Shown here: piece by piece, positions 33,541 through 44,199 of the stretch
Numbering within the stretch: position 1 is the stretch's first letter
Layout: every line of letters begins with the position of its first letter
Source: Lotus japonicus
Lineage: Eukaryota; Streptophyta; Magnoliopsida; Fabales; Fabaceae
Reading direction: 5' to 3'
DNA length: 64,000 bases
Assembly (NCBI RefSeq): GCF_012489685.1
Contig: NC_080043.1
Span: 11,588,223-11,652,222, forward strand
Position numbers and translations under genes: made by a program
The notes under the pieces: generated by a model
What the model was told of the DNA's origin: nothing
What the model saw: the letters and a program-made list of their open reading frames with translations, nothing else
Databases searched by the model: none

Positions 33541-33785
33541 GGATGTTAATGTTAGCAGGACATTAACTATTGATTATTAGGCTAGTCTGTTGCAATTAAT
33601 ATTAGGCTTAATTGTAACTGTTATATTTTTCTTGTGTAATTAGTTTGTAACTGTAGCCTTTCTTGTAAGGTGCTTGTTGTGGTACCTTACTTCAGGTTAA
33701 GGTATGGTACCCTAAATGAGTTAGTCTAGTAATAAATACTCATGTATCACATGAGTCAACAATTGTATTTTCTCAATAATGTATC
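33534..33785 (+). repeat. polypurine tract and partial LTR of the copia relic, unit B
   Basis: ttgaggggga at 33534-33543, then TGTTAATG from 33544; copy of 19491-19740. Confidence 0.65.
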
Positions 33786-35192
33786 TTACGATTAATGGCG
33801 TCGATTAGATAGGTGTTAAGCCTCTCCCTTGATCGAAATCATGTCGCTCAGACTCAATGTTAAGGTCGAGACTCACTACAACCTCTGCAAGGTCGTGGTG
33901 GACGTCAACAAAGGTTGTCGGGGGACAATTGAGTTGCCCAATGAATGAGAGTACTATTGAGACTAGAATTATAACATTGAGAATTATAAATTCAATTATA
34001 ACATGTCATTAGTCTACTGAATCACCTAATATGGGTATCACACCCCAAAAATATTGCGGGTACCACAGAATTCACCTTCTTGTAATTGTAGAGTTAGTGA
34101 TTTCTGCCTATTTAAGATAGCAAGGCCAACTAAGAGCCATACAGTTTTCCAGAACAGATTTCTTGTTATCTATATATCTTGTCATCTTTTGATCTTTGAC
34201 AACCACCACCACCTTTCTCTCAATCACGAGCCCTAGAGCACCACCACTGTTATTGATCTCCATCTCTTGTACAACCACCGTAGGCAGCCTTGAGCATGCG
34301 AACAGCCACCACCGTGGGTCTTCGAGCAAGCACGACGCAGCACCTCCATCGTCTCTTCTCCTCTGTCTCCGGGGAGTGAAACCATGACAGAATAGTGCAG
34401 AAAACGACGAGAAAACAGAGTGGGAACGGCGACGTCAACATCTCTCTGGTTTTCCGGCCAAATCCGGCCGCCAATGGAGAAACCAGGGGCACCACTATGA
34501 TCCTCGCTGTGATCAAATGATAATTGCAAAGTTTATATGTTCTCCCAGTTCATAATTCCGTTTTCAATTTTGCTTTTCATTTTTCCAATGCTTTGAAAAA
34601 TTTAATGAGGCAAAATGTGGATTAGTGTGTGTGCCCTAGACTTGAAGTATGAACTCTTGAATTGTTCATTATGATACAATCTGGTTTGTTCTTTATTTTG
34701 GTCGAAGTTAACGAGCCTCCTTAGTTGCATAACATATTAAAAGCCACTGGTTTTGACTGTGAATGTAAATCTCCCAAGATACCTGCACTGTTCATGACTT
34801 AATATCAATGTAACCTATGTAAGTATGTGATAGCCATGCTTGTTTTGAATAATGATGACAACAAAGAATCCTTACCCTAGTACTTTGCCTGCTTTTACCT
34901 TACACTTGATGAATTGAATTTAGTTTTTGTTAATTCTTGTTGTTTACGTACTGGAAGAAGACTTAAACTTTTAGTTTCACATGTCAATATCTGATTATTG
35001 TTTATCTATTTCGGGGTAACCAAACACAATTGAAACTTTAGAGGAAACTATTGTTATATCTATCCTGAGTACAAGGCCATGCGAGAATTAGTAACTTGAG
35101 GATGACACAAGAAATTCGTAAGTCTCCTCTAAGATTCATTGTTAGACGAATAAATTTACACAGTGAGCTACTTGGAGGACTTATTTTAGAAC
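33786..35192. other. unassigned stretch, unit B
   Basis: Copy of 19741-21497 without the hAT-like MITE; the empty site ggcaccac is near 34486-34493. No gene. Confidence 0.4.
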
Positions 35193-35568
35193 TAGGATGC
35201 ACAGGTACGGGTGCGGTACCGGGTACGGGTACGGTACCGGGTACGAGGTACGGCATTTTTAGAAAATCCTAGGTACGGGTACGTTATAGGTACGTTAATA
35301 TATATATTAAAAATATATATAAATATATATATATAGTGAAGTAAAAAAATAGATATCAAATAATCTATGTTACATAATTTTATTAATTACATATCAAATC
35401 TCTCAATATTCATATATCTTGCATATAATAACAATTCAAACACATGGTAAAGCTTGTAAAAAAAAAAGCATGGTTTCAAAGTACCCATGGCGTACCCACG
35501 GAGTACCGGTACCCGGTACGTACCCGGTGCGGGTGCGTAGCCAATTTCAAAGTACCCGTGCTTCACAG
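35193..35568. mobile_element. GTACGG-rich MITE, only in unit B
   Basis: 376 bp flanked by the 9-bp duplication ttttagaac (35184-35192 and 35569-35577); unit A has the single empty site. Both ends carry imperfect inverted repeats built from GGTACGGG/CCGTACC units (ggtacgggtgcggtaccggg on the left), with an AT-rich centre. No transposase. A 9-bp TSD fits Mutator-like elements, while the TAGGATGCAC start resembles hAT; superfamily left open. Confidence 0.8.
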
Positions 35569-35577
35569 TTTTAGAAC

Positions 35578-36268
35578 CAATGTTTATATGCAAATGCAAG
35601 GATAGACTTTAGGTGCCTAGACTTTAAAGTCTTTGATTTTACATAATTGTGTCACTTTCAAATTTCTCGATGACTAAGATCTTAGTTTATGATGACCTTT
35701 TATTTAAACCTAGCTATGTGGTTAACCTTTATTTGGAGACTTAATTATGTTTGTGGAAGTTTTGGGACAAATGGGTGAGCTATGAAAATTTGGAGGCGGA
35801 ATCTTGAGTATTAAGAAGTTTAGGGGTTGGTTATAAGTATTTGGTTGTAGAGGATTAAGATTTGAATCCTTGGAAGTTCGATGACTCTTATAATGAAGTG
35901 ATTAATTGGGGACCAATGTTCAATTCGTGAACGTTGATGATTCTTTTACCAATAGGGTTTTGTGGAACCAAAATAGAGATTCGAGGAAGGGTTTTGTGTC
36001 TACATGTATGTAACAAGTTTAGGTTTTGTGTCGACCGATTGTGTCCTTTGATCCTATATGCTACGTGTTTAGAGGGACAATGGGATACAAATTTTGATTA
36101 CTTACGAGGTTGAATCATTGGCTAATGGATTAAGCTACTTAGAAGTCTTTGGACATGTACATGATCATTAAAGGAGAAGGTTGTTCGTTTTGGAGGTCTA
36201 ACTGTGGTTTTTATGAATTCCGTGATAAGAGTTAGTGAATTTGATCGATGAGATGCAAGATTGTGACA
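35578..36268. other. noncoding stretch, unit B
   Basis: Copy of 21507-22238 with small deletions; no gene. Confidence 0.45.
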
Positions 36269-36783
36269 TTAGAATTGTGTAGTTGTATTACTTGTATTAT
36301 TGTGTAGTTGAAAGGATGCACGGAGGTGGTAGCCGTTACGACGGTAGTGGTGGCGGTGATGGAGGGTAGAGGTTCTGGCGATGGTTGTAGAGATAGTAGT
36401 GATGATGCTGAGTAGTGGCGACAGTGGAGGGAGGTGGTTGTGACGGTATTGGTGGTGGTGGTGGTGGGTCGTGGTAGTAGGTAGTGCGATGATGGCGATC
36501 ATGGTGGAGGGGGGTGAAGACGGTGTTGGTGGTAGTGGTGGAGAGTATTATGGTGGTCGCAGTGTTGTGAAGACGGTGTTGGAAGGTGATGGTGATGATG
36601 GTGGTTGTTGTGGCAATGACGACGACGATGGTAGCAGTGGTGGCAACAACGTAATGGCAGTAGTGGAGTGTGGCGGTGGTGGTGGTGGCGATGGAGGAAA
36701 TGGTGGTGGCGACGATGGAGGGTAGTGGTGACAGTGGTGTTGGAGGGTGGTGATGGAGAGTGATAGTGGTGGGTGGGGGTGAT
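36269..36783. repeat. GGT/GTG-rich low-complexity tract, unit B
   Basis: Copy of 22239-22760 with changes in repeat number. ORFs inside are composition artefacts. Confidence 0.8.
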
Positions 36784-37738
36784 TAAATATTTACAGGTAG
36801 CTTATACATCACACTCATACCATGTCTTATTCATCATCTATATGGTGAATTAAATAATCTATCATTTTAATGCATAAGAGTAGATTGATGAATAAGCATA
36901 TTTTTTTTGATAGGCTGATGAATAAGCATATACAATATAATGTTAGCACCACACAATAAATAAGTCCTAATGTACTATATAATATGCTGATTTTATTTAC
37001 ATTAACAACAAAACAAAAATGGATAAGTCATTTCTCTGTTTATAACGGGTTGAGTCAAGAATATAAGCATTTAAGCATTTTGTCTTTAATATATTTTCTT
37101 ATTTGTAGTTAAGTGGAAGGAAAATATAAAGCATGAAGTGGCTCAAGAAGATTGTACCCAATATGTTAGCATAGAGTTTGATGTTAAAAATATGTTAGCA
37201 TAGAGTTTGATGTTAAAAATAATTCTGATGGGATTAGGCCAATCAAATTACCTAGGGATTGATTGAGGAGGAAGTGGTGGAACCTTGGTTGGGGAGGGCT
37301 TTGCTTGTCAGGCGTGACGAGGGTGGGTTGGGGGTCCAAGCATCATTTTTTAGCCCGAAAGAGGTCCTTACGAAGGCACTCTGATGCCTAATTTAGTGTT
37401 TGGACCACCCAAGAAAATATCAATGTTATGAAGAATAGATAGCGTACATGACGCCTCTTGTGAGAGTGCCTTATATACCCGTTTGTAGGGTATGAGTAGC
37501 TCAGGGGTGTCATGAGTGCCTAAAATCTGGGTGCACATGGAGTGTTGGATCCTTCTTAGCCGCCAGCTATCCACAGTGATTTAACAACCAATGGTCTCTT
37601 GTTAGTGAGGACTAGATCTTGAGCCTCACACCTACTACCTAAAAATAGGTTATAGAGTCAATGATGGGATGAGTGAGGTCATGAAGATCTCAATAAAAGC
37701 AAATTAGATAAGAAGATTATGATATCTCAATAATATGT
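36784..37738. other. noncoding stretch, unit B
   Basis: Copy of 22761-23696, including the 31-bp tandem pair near 37171-37232. No gene recognised. Confidence 0.4.
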
Positions 37739-38029
37739 TTGCTTAAAAGGAGGCTTTTAATAGGATCAAAGATTATGAAGGAAAATTTTCTCGTAATGAT
37801 ATCAGAACCGGGGTGTTTAGGACACATCACCATTGATCGAGCATCAAGTGGAAAATATGTTGTTACATCTTTTGCAAAAGAACATAATCAGGAGCATGCA
37901 ACCTCTAATAGCAAGCAGAAACTGCCCACACAAAAGAGAGTTTTTGTCTCTCAAGTTGTTAAAGTTGAAATGACAACTCGATATACTATACGCCAAAAAT
38001 TAGTTTTTAAGTTTAAGTCGACAACCTGA
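37739..38029 (+). pseudogene. FAR1/FHY3-type DNA-binding domain fragment, unit B
   Basis: Copy of 23697-23987, still open over 96 codons with a few substitutions (HATSNSK, LPTQKRV, VEMTTRY). The zinc-ligand motif SFAKEHNQEH is unchanged. No partner exons or SWIM domain are nearby. Confidence 0.55.
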
Positions 38030-38385
38030 AAGAGAGAGAATGTTGGCTGCACTGCTAAAGATATCAACAATCATTTCAATGTTCTGAGAGGTTGGGGAAA
38101 TGGAAGAAGATGAAGCATTCTATTTCATTCCTTCAAATCAAATTAAACAAATAACTAATCTTCTTCTATGAAATTCAACTTGATGTTGATTGTCAATTCA
38201 AATAGCCTCATATGACCTATTAGTCATGATAGCCTAATAGTAATGATGTCTATTAGGTATTAATGACTTAGTGATTCTATGTACTGGATAGTGAAGCTTG
38301 CTGCTGCACACTTCTAAGTTTAGAGACCTTTCATATGGCCTATTAGTCTACCTGTAAAAGGTTGTAACTGATTCATTAGCAACAT
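38030..38385. other. noncoding stretch before the TRIM, unit B
   Basis: Copy of 23988-24343; ends in the TRIM target aacat. Confidence 0.4.
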
Positions 38386-38696
38386 TGTCAGACAACCACT
38401 TAATCCCAAAAGCTTAAGCTGTTGGGTAAGGGCCACTTTAATGGTTTTATATTATATTCTAACACGCCCCCTCACGCAAGAGCCCTTTGGGCTTGAAGCG
38501 TGGATAAATGCACAGGCCCACCTACCATGTGCTTAATTAAATTCCACTTTTTAATTAGAAAGTGAGGGGAGCAAGGATCGAACTCTAGACCTCTCGGTCA
38601 TAGAGGCTCTGATACCATGTCAGACAACCACTTAATCCCAAAAGCTTAAGCTGTTGGGTAAGGGCCACTTTAATGGTTTTATATTATATTCTAACA
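38386..38696 (-). mobile_element. TRIM (terminal-repeat retrotransposon in miniature)
   Basis: 311 bp with two identical 79-bp direct repeats (38386-38464, 38618-38696), both TG...CA, flanked by the 5-bp duplication aacat (38381-38385 and 38697-38701). Unit A has the empty site. On the minus strand a primer binding site TGGTATCAGAGC (38606-38617) directly abuts the 5' LTR and a polypurine tract GTGAGGGGGCG precedes the 3' LTR (38465-38475). It has no coding capacity, so it depends on another element's proteins. Identical LTRs imply recent insertion. Confidence 0.95.
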
Positions 38697-38989
38697 AACA
38701 TTATCCGAAAATTTAGTGGTTTGGTTTGTTATTACCTTCTCTTTTCTTGTTCTGTGTTGGGTGTAGTTATCAATTTTTCAGTTTATCAATCTACTTTGTT
38801 GACATGCTCTTCAAATACTTAATTATTTAAATATAATTGTTATTCCTGCAAAATATATTCTCAAGAGGTGGACCGTGGACTAAGCATGCTCGAAGTTGAT
38901 GAGTATCTTCAGGTAATAGCTCAAATTCATAACATAATCACAGCTTTTTTATAATCTCATCTAAGTGTTGTTTGCTGGACAACTGAGAA
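38697..38989. other. noncoding stretch, unit B
   Basis: Copy of 24340-24640; nothing recognised. Confidence 0.4.
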
Positions 38990-40024
38990 TCTAGACAAAG
39001 GATAATTTAATGAGAAGACACATTCAGGTATAGGTAGCTCTCTGTGCTCACTTTGTGGTCTTGAGGATGAATCTGCACTGCGTCTTTTTTTCACATGTCC
39101 TTGTGTATGGAATATATGGTCCCTGGTTTTATCCTAGCTTGGAGTCTTGTTCACGTTCCCAGGCTCCTGCAAGGATCATTTGGTACAATTTGTGGGGTTG
39201 ATGCCGGGTTCTAGGAGGAAAGGGTTTCATGGCTATTTAGCTCTCTGTGATTTGGCATATTTGGCACGGTAGGAATGAGGTGATTTTCAAAAATGGCAAT
39301 TTTGATCCTGAAGAGCTATTTGATAGAAGCAGAATACGAGCTTGGGAATGGTTGAAGGTAAAAAGTGGTAATTTCGTTTATTCTACTTTTGAATGGTATA
39401 ACGAACCTATCTCTTGACTTGATGCTATTTGAAGGGTGGCTCTGCTATCTTGTTGGATTTGTTTCTTTCTGTTTTATTTAACAGGAGTTGGTTAGATATC
39501 AAATTGTTTCAAATTGGGTTCGGAAGTTAAGGTGGCTTGTGTTACTCTAAAGCATTCTTTCCAGGCTACTGCGTGATTATTTGTGAAGGTTGGGCTTATC
39601 CCTTGAAGGCTACGTGGAAGAGGGACCTGTTCTATTGTTGCCACAAATATGGAAGTTCATTATATTAGTTTGGAGGTTTTGAGGGTCACTATTGCTGGTT
39701 TCAAGTTGTTGCCAAATTATTTTGTTAATTTGGGGTGGGTATCTTGTAATTCTCCTTGGAAATTATCTTTGACTTTAGGTAAGGGTACTCTTTTTCCTTG
39801 ACTAGGTTATCTCAAGGGATTTTTCCTTATAAGGTTTTAATGAGGCATTTTCCCTAAAGTCTTTTTCCTTGGAGAGGGTGGGTTTCTTAGGCTATTGGCA
39901 AGTTGTCACTGAAATTACTATATATTTTGCCGTTTTTTATTTCTCTTCTATCACTCTTGTATTGCGTTGGAGTACCCCTTGTACTTCACTTCAATATAAT
40001 TCTTATTGCTTACCGAAAAAAAAA
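38990..40024 (+). pseudogene. 5'-truncated L1-type LINE relic, unit B
   Basis: Copy of the unit A LINE relic, with the same degenerate zf-RVT region and the 3' end plus poly-A at 40016-40024. Inherited by duplication rather than by a second insertion. Confidence 0.8.
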
Positions 40025-40587
40025 CTTACAACAAGGAGAAAATTATCAAAGAAAATTCAAAGATGATTCTTCTTTGCAAGAAAAATGGTGGAAGTTTGCA
40101 TTGAAGCTGATTGTACAAGTGTGGGTGATGTGAATCGGCAAACTAATGAAGTATATAACACATATAAGCAAAGGGTATAAAAAAGAAGGATAACACATCT
40201 CAGGTAGAAAAAAAGAAGACAGTGTGTAAGGCCCTAAGTTCAATTTGGAACAATTTTATGGAAGTTCGAATAAAATTGAAGTTTTAGTTAATGTTTGATA
40301 GCTGGCAGATTAGAACTGTCAACTTGTGCGAATTTTTAGAGGGTCTTAACGACTTCATTTGGGAAAACTTCCTTCATAAGAGTTGTAGCCCTTTAAGTCT
40401 AGAAAATTCTCGAAGTGGAATCAGGTCATTCCAACCTCTGTAGCTCGAGATATCATCGGTTTAGTGACGATGGTCCTGGCTGTACAGTACCAGCGGATTT
40501 AATTGATGTGTTTCCTTTCAATTCCGAGTGTGATCGTGATATTACTAAAAAGGACTGAGGTTTTTGATTAGTTTCAGGCCTGAGTAA

Positions 40588-41719
40588 GTTCTCGAGGTTA
40601 AGTTCTTGGTAACTGACCCTTCTATTTACTCACTTGACCGGTGGTAAACGTTCATCCCTTGCATTAACTCTTCTACTTATTATCGCCTAACTCTGATTCT
40701 TACATCGTCTTCATTTTCTTTCAACTTAGACCTTCTCTAAGGGGGAGTACCTTGTACTTCAAGCTAAGTTTTTCACACCCCAAGCTTTTTGCTTATGACA
40801 AAAAGGGGGAGTACACCCAGTTTTTGATGTGTAAGATGTGTTAGTGTGACTTATTTTTATTTTGGAGATATTAAGAGTTCCACCTTCATGACCATAGATG
40901 TGTCACTGGGCAAATACAAGGAATACATTTCACTTCTTCTGAAGTGATTCTAAGTTGACTCTGATACCCAAGACTCTGATACCCTGTCTGTGACTCTGAT
41001 CACTTATGCGCTCTGATTATTCGTTTTTCATCTATGTCATAAGCTTTTCACTCTGAACTCTTATATGTTTTAGCTCAGAATCTAGACTTTACTAACGTTT
41101 TCATCAAGTATTAGATTCAGGGGGAGCTAAGCTCAGAATCAAGCAGTGACTTGAATTTAGAATGAGCAAGATAAACTATTCACATCAGGATAAGTCTTAT
41201 TCTATATCTCTAAACTCTGAGTGAATTCAGTTTAATGTTTAAGAATTGTTCATCAAAAATCTTAGTTTTGTCATCATCAAAAAGGGGGAGATTGTAAGAT
41301 CAAGTTTTGATCTAGTAGTACAACTCTATGTTTTGATGATTACAAGTTAACCTTTTGATATGAACAATTGTGGTACTCTAACGTGTTTTTCTGAGTGTGC
41401 TATTTACAGGCTCTGATACCACTTGTAGGATCACGCGCTTACCACTACGCCAAAACCAATTGGTGTTAGTGAGGGCGCAACGTTATTTCTACAAGTGGTA
41501 TCAGAGCTAGGTCCCGTGTTCGAATCCCACGGAAGGCATGCTGTGCAGCTAGTTTGGCTGGCAGGTGCTGGGGGGGGGATTGTTGGGTCCAGGTGGGCCA
41601 GCATCCTGCCTGCAGGTAGCATTCGAAACGGGGCGCTGTCTGCTACGCTATAAGAAATAACGTTGCGCCCTCACTAACACCAATTGGTTTTGGCGTAGTG
41701 GTAAGCGCGTGATCCTACA
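40588..41719. other. chimeric filler DNA in the Tekay 5' LTR
   Basis: Two pieces are joined. 40588-41416 matches the Sirevirus 3' noncoding region plus the first 90 bp of its LTR (same as 9624-10455). 41410-41719 is a TRIM-like piece. The LTR/Sirevirus join shares ttctc, and the Sirevirus/TRIM join shares gctctga. There is no target duplication and 33 bp of LTR are lost, so this is not a normal transposition; it looks like copied-in repair or template-switched cDNA (inference). Confidence 0.8.
41424..41719. mobile_element. TRIM-like piece with perfect 66-bp inverted repeats
   Basis: The arms 41424-41489 and 41654-41719 are exact reverse complements, with outer ends TGTAGGATCACG and CGTGATCCTACA. 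Next to the left arm is TGGTATCAGAGC (41496-41507), and its reverse complement GCTCTGATACCA (41410-41421) lies on the other side of the same arm. So the left arm looks like an inverted short LTR with a primer site on each side. It could alternatively be a foldback element; no coding capacity. Confidence 0.65.
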
Positions 41720-43909
41720 GGGTTGGGCTTGAAAGAAAACAAACCCTAGCCCAAGAGAGGGAGAGAGGGGACGCGGGCTATGTAGGGTCTTGGGAGGGAA
41801 AGGGTTTCTTTTCACACTATTCTGAAGAAAGAAACCTTGAACACTTCTGAAACACGTAAAACAGAGGAGAAAGAGTGAGAGAAACTTTCCCCTTGCACCC
41901 TAGCCGTCACCGTCCCAAGCCCCACCACCGTCGACGTGTTCGCGCAAGGGAGAGAAGGAGTTTGCGAGTGAGAGGGAGAGAGGAAGGTCACGCGTGGGAG
42001 AAGAGGAGAGAAACCAGAACCTTGCTCTTCACTTTCATCTTTTCTTCAAGCCTAAGGACAAAGGTAAGGGCTGGTTCTAGGAATGGGTAGGTTCTTTAGG
42101 GAATATGCCATGAATTGCCATGAGAAACAACTTGAGTTATGGACTGTTTTTGCATGATTTCCTGTACATGCTTGCTTGCTGGAATTTTTCTCTTGAAAAG
42201 CCATGAATATGATCCTCAAACGTTGTTTATGATCTGAATCTATGATTTTATGCGAGTTGCCATGGTATTTGTTAAGTTTTGTGCTATTTTACACTTGTTA
42301 TAACATGATCCTTGCTAAATGTTTGGTTCTGAAATTTTGAGTAGATATTTGGGTTGTTGGGGCTGTACCAAGATTGCCATGATCAAAGGGGAAGGAAGGA
42401 AAATTATTTTTGAAAACCATAGAGCCATGGGAGTTTCGCTGCCAGTTTCCTGTACTGGACAGCGGACTTCAGAGCCCCTTTTTACCTGTTTATGGTCATC
42501 AAATGAAAAATTGATTAAAATGAAAGTTGTAGATTTTCGAAATATCTTTCCAGACATATAAAAATCATAATTTTTGGTTTAGTAATGTGATCTGGGGGTC
42601 GTGTTTAGTAACTGTCACACCTGCTGTCTTCCTGTTCCGGACAGTTAGCTTTAAGGCCTAATATCACCTAATTCTGGGACTCAAATGAACAAGTGTGTAA
42701 CTAGAGAGTTGTAGATATTTAAAATAGCTTTCTAGAAAGGTATCATACGTGATTTTTGGTTGAAAGATGCATTCTGTGGCTCTATTTTTGTGAAAGTTGT
42801 TTCTGCTGTCAATATGTTGAAGTTGCGATGATATATTATGCATGAGTGAATGTTCTTGCGTTCCTTTACGTGGATTATATTTATTTTCTGAGTTAATGGT
42901 TCAAGGGTCGCTCACCTAGCCGTAATTCCCTTGTAACCCGTGAATGTTGTGTTGTGAAGGTTGTTGTATAAAGAGTATGATAAGACTCTAGGATTGATTT
43001 TAGAGACTTAACAAAGAGAAAAGTGTAATAAACTCGCTTGCAAGTAAATGTGAATAATTGGACATAGGTCTGGTGAGGACTATGGACCATGAGAACGATG
43101 GTACCTTGCACGCGAGGGTGTTTTGTGGGTTGTACGGTGAGTCCCCACGTGATTGGCTGACTGCGGTCGCCTTGTGATTCTGTGGACGGACGGTGAGTCT
43201 GGCGGACGGTGAGTCCCCCCACATGATTGAGGGTTGTACGGTGAGTCCCCTCCGAGATTTGTTCATCTGCGGATGATCGTGATTATGGCCATGGAAGTTT
43301 TGGTGGGTTGTGTGAAGTGAGATTCCGTTAGTAACTGACTCTTTCCCATAAAAGACATATAATGTACTTATATTATATATGTTGTTGTTGATTTTGTCAT
43401 TATCATTCTTTTGTTGGACCTGACCCTGCTTGTTTGCTATGTGTTTATTTGGGGGGGTAGATGGTCGTGAAGATAATGGCGATGACTCATTCTTGGGAGT
43501 TGATGCTACGTGACGTGCCAATACTGGAGGACGACTACACTTCAGAGGAAGAGGAAGAGGCTAAGGAATAGGGTTTGGGTTGAGAGTCTTTTGTTTTCTG
43601 TTGGGGTTGAGAGTTTCCGAAGTGTTGGTATCAAACAATTTTATTGCTTAAATTCGAATGAACAAGTTTTGATGTAATCTTTATTTTCATTCAGGCCTTT
43701 GTTTCGTACTCTTTACAGTTGGTTATTTAAAAAGTTTTACGAAGTTGGTTACTTCCGCGTGTTTTTTGGAAAGGTTATGTTTCAAGAGTTTTTGTAAAAT
43801 GAAAGGTTTGTCATTAATTGAAGATTAATAAGTGAATCGACGAAAACTCTTTACGAAAATTGGTTAATTAGTTACTGTGTAACACTCGAGAAATCGGGGC
43901 GTTACATTG

Positions 43910-43921
43910 TGGTATCAGAGC
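43910..43921 (+). other. Tekay primer binding site (initiator tRNA-Met)
   Basis: TGGTATCAGAGC, three bases after the 5' LTR end. Confidence 0.92.
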
Positions 43922-44199
43922 TGCGGTTGAGAAACCAGAGCACTAAGGGTTTTGGGCTTACGAGTTTCCGAACTCGTTGATGTTTTGTTTTTTTTTTGAT
44001 AAAGATGTTTTTGGAGCTTCGCGGTGAGATTGGGTAGACTTGTGTGCTAAGATGTATGCGTGGCTGTGATTGTCTGAATAGTATCATTGCCGTGATACTT
44101 GGGATAGATTACTTATTGTATACTTAGATATTTTTTTTTTTGTTAATTTGAGGGCACTGACATTGAGTTGTGGTTCTATTTCAAAGCAGGATTTCTATC
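43922..44199 (+). other. Tekay untranslated leader
   Basis: Noncoding leader between primer site and gag ATG, with two poly-T runs; no other signal seen. Confidence 0.6.

Larger units (their letters stand above)
40225..43906 (+). repeat. Tekay 5' LTR with filler insertion
   Basis: LTR sequence at 40225-40587 and 41720-43906 matches the 3' LTR. Between them lies a 1132-bp filler, and 33 bp of LTR (61183-61215 in the other copy) are absent. It ends ...GTTACA. Short repeats of acggtgagtcccc occur near 43135-43245. ORFs inside it are not taken as genes. Confidence 0.93.

Noticed and set aside
41510..41719. tRNA-like A and B boxes (tggcgtagtggtaagcgc, gttcgaatccc), suggesting a SINE
   Set aside because: In the actual order the B box precedes the A box, so no RNA polymerase III promoter is formed; LTR/primer-site logic explains the piece better.
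43000..43521. Minus-strand ORFs in the Tekay LTR (also 62389-63018)
   Set aside because: Frame length differs between the two LTRs because of a small indel; no domain; sits in LTR repeats.
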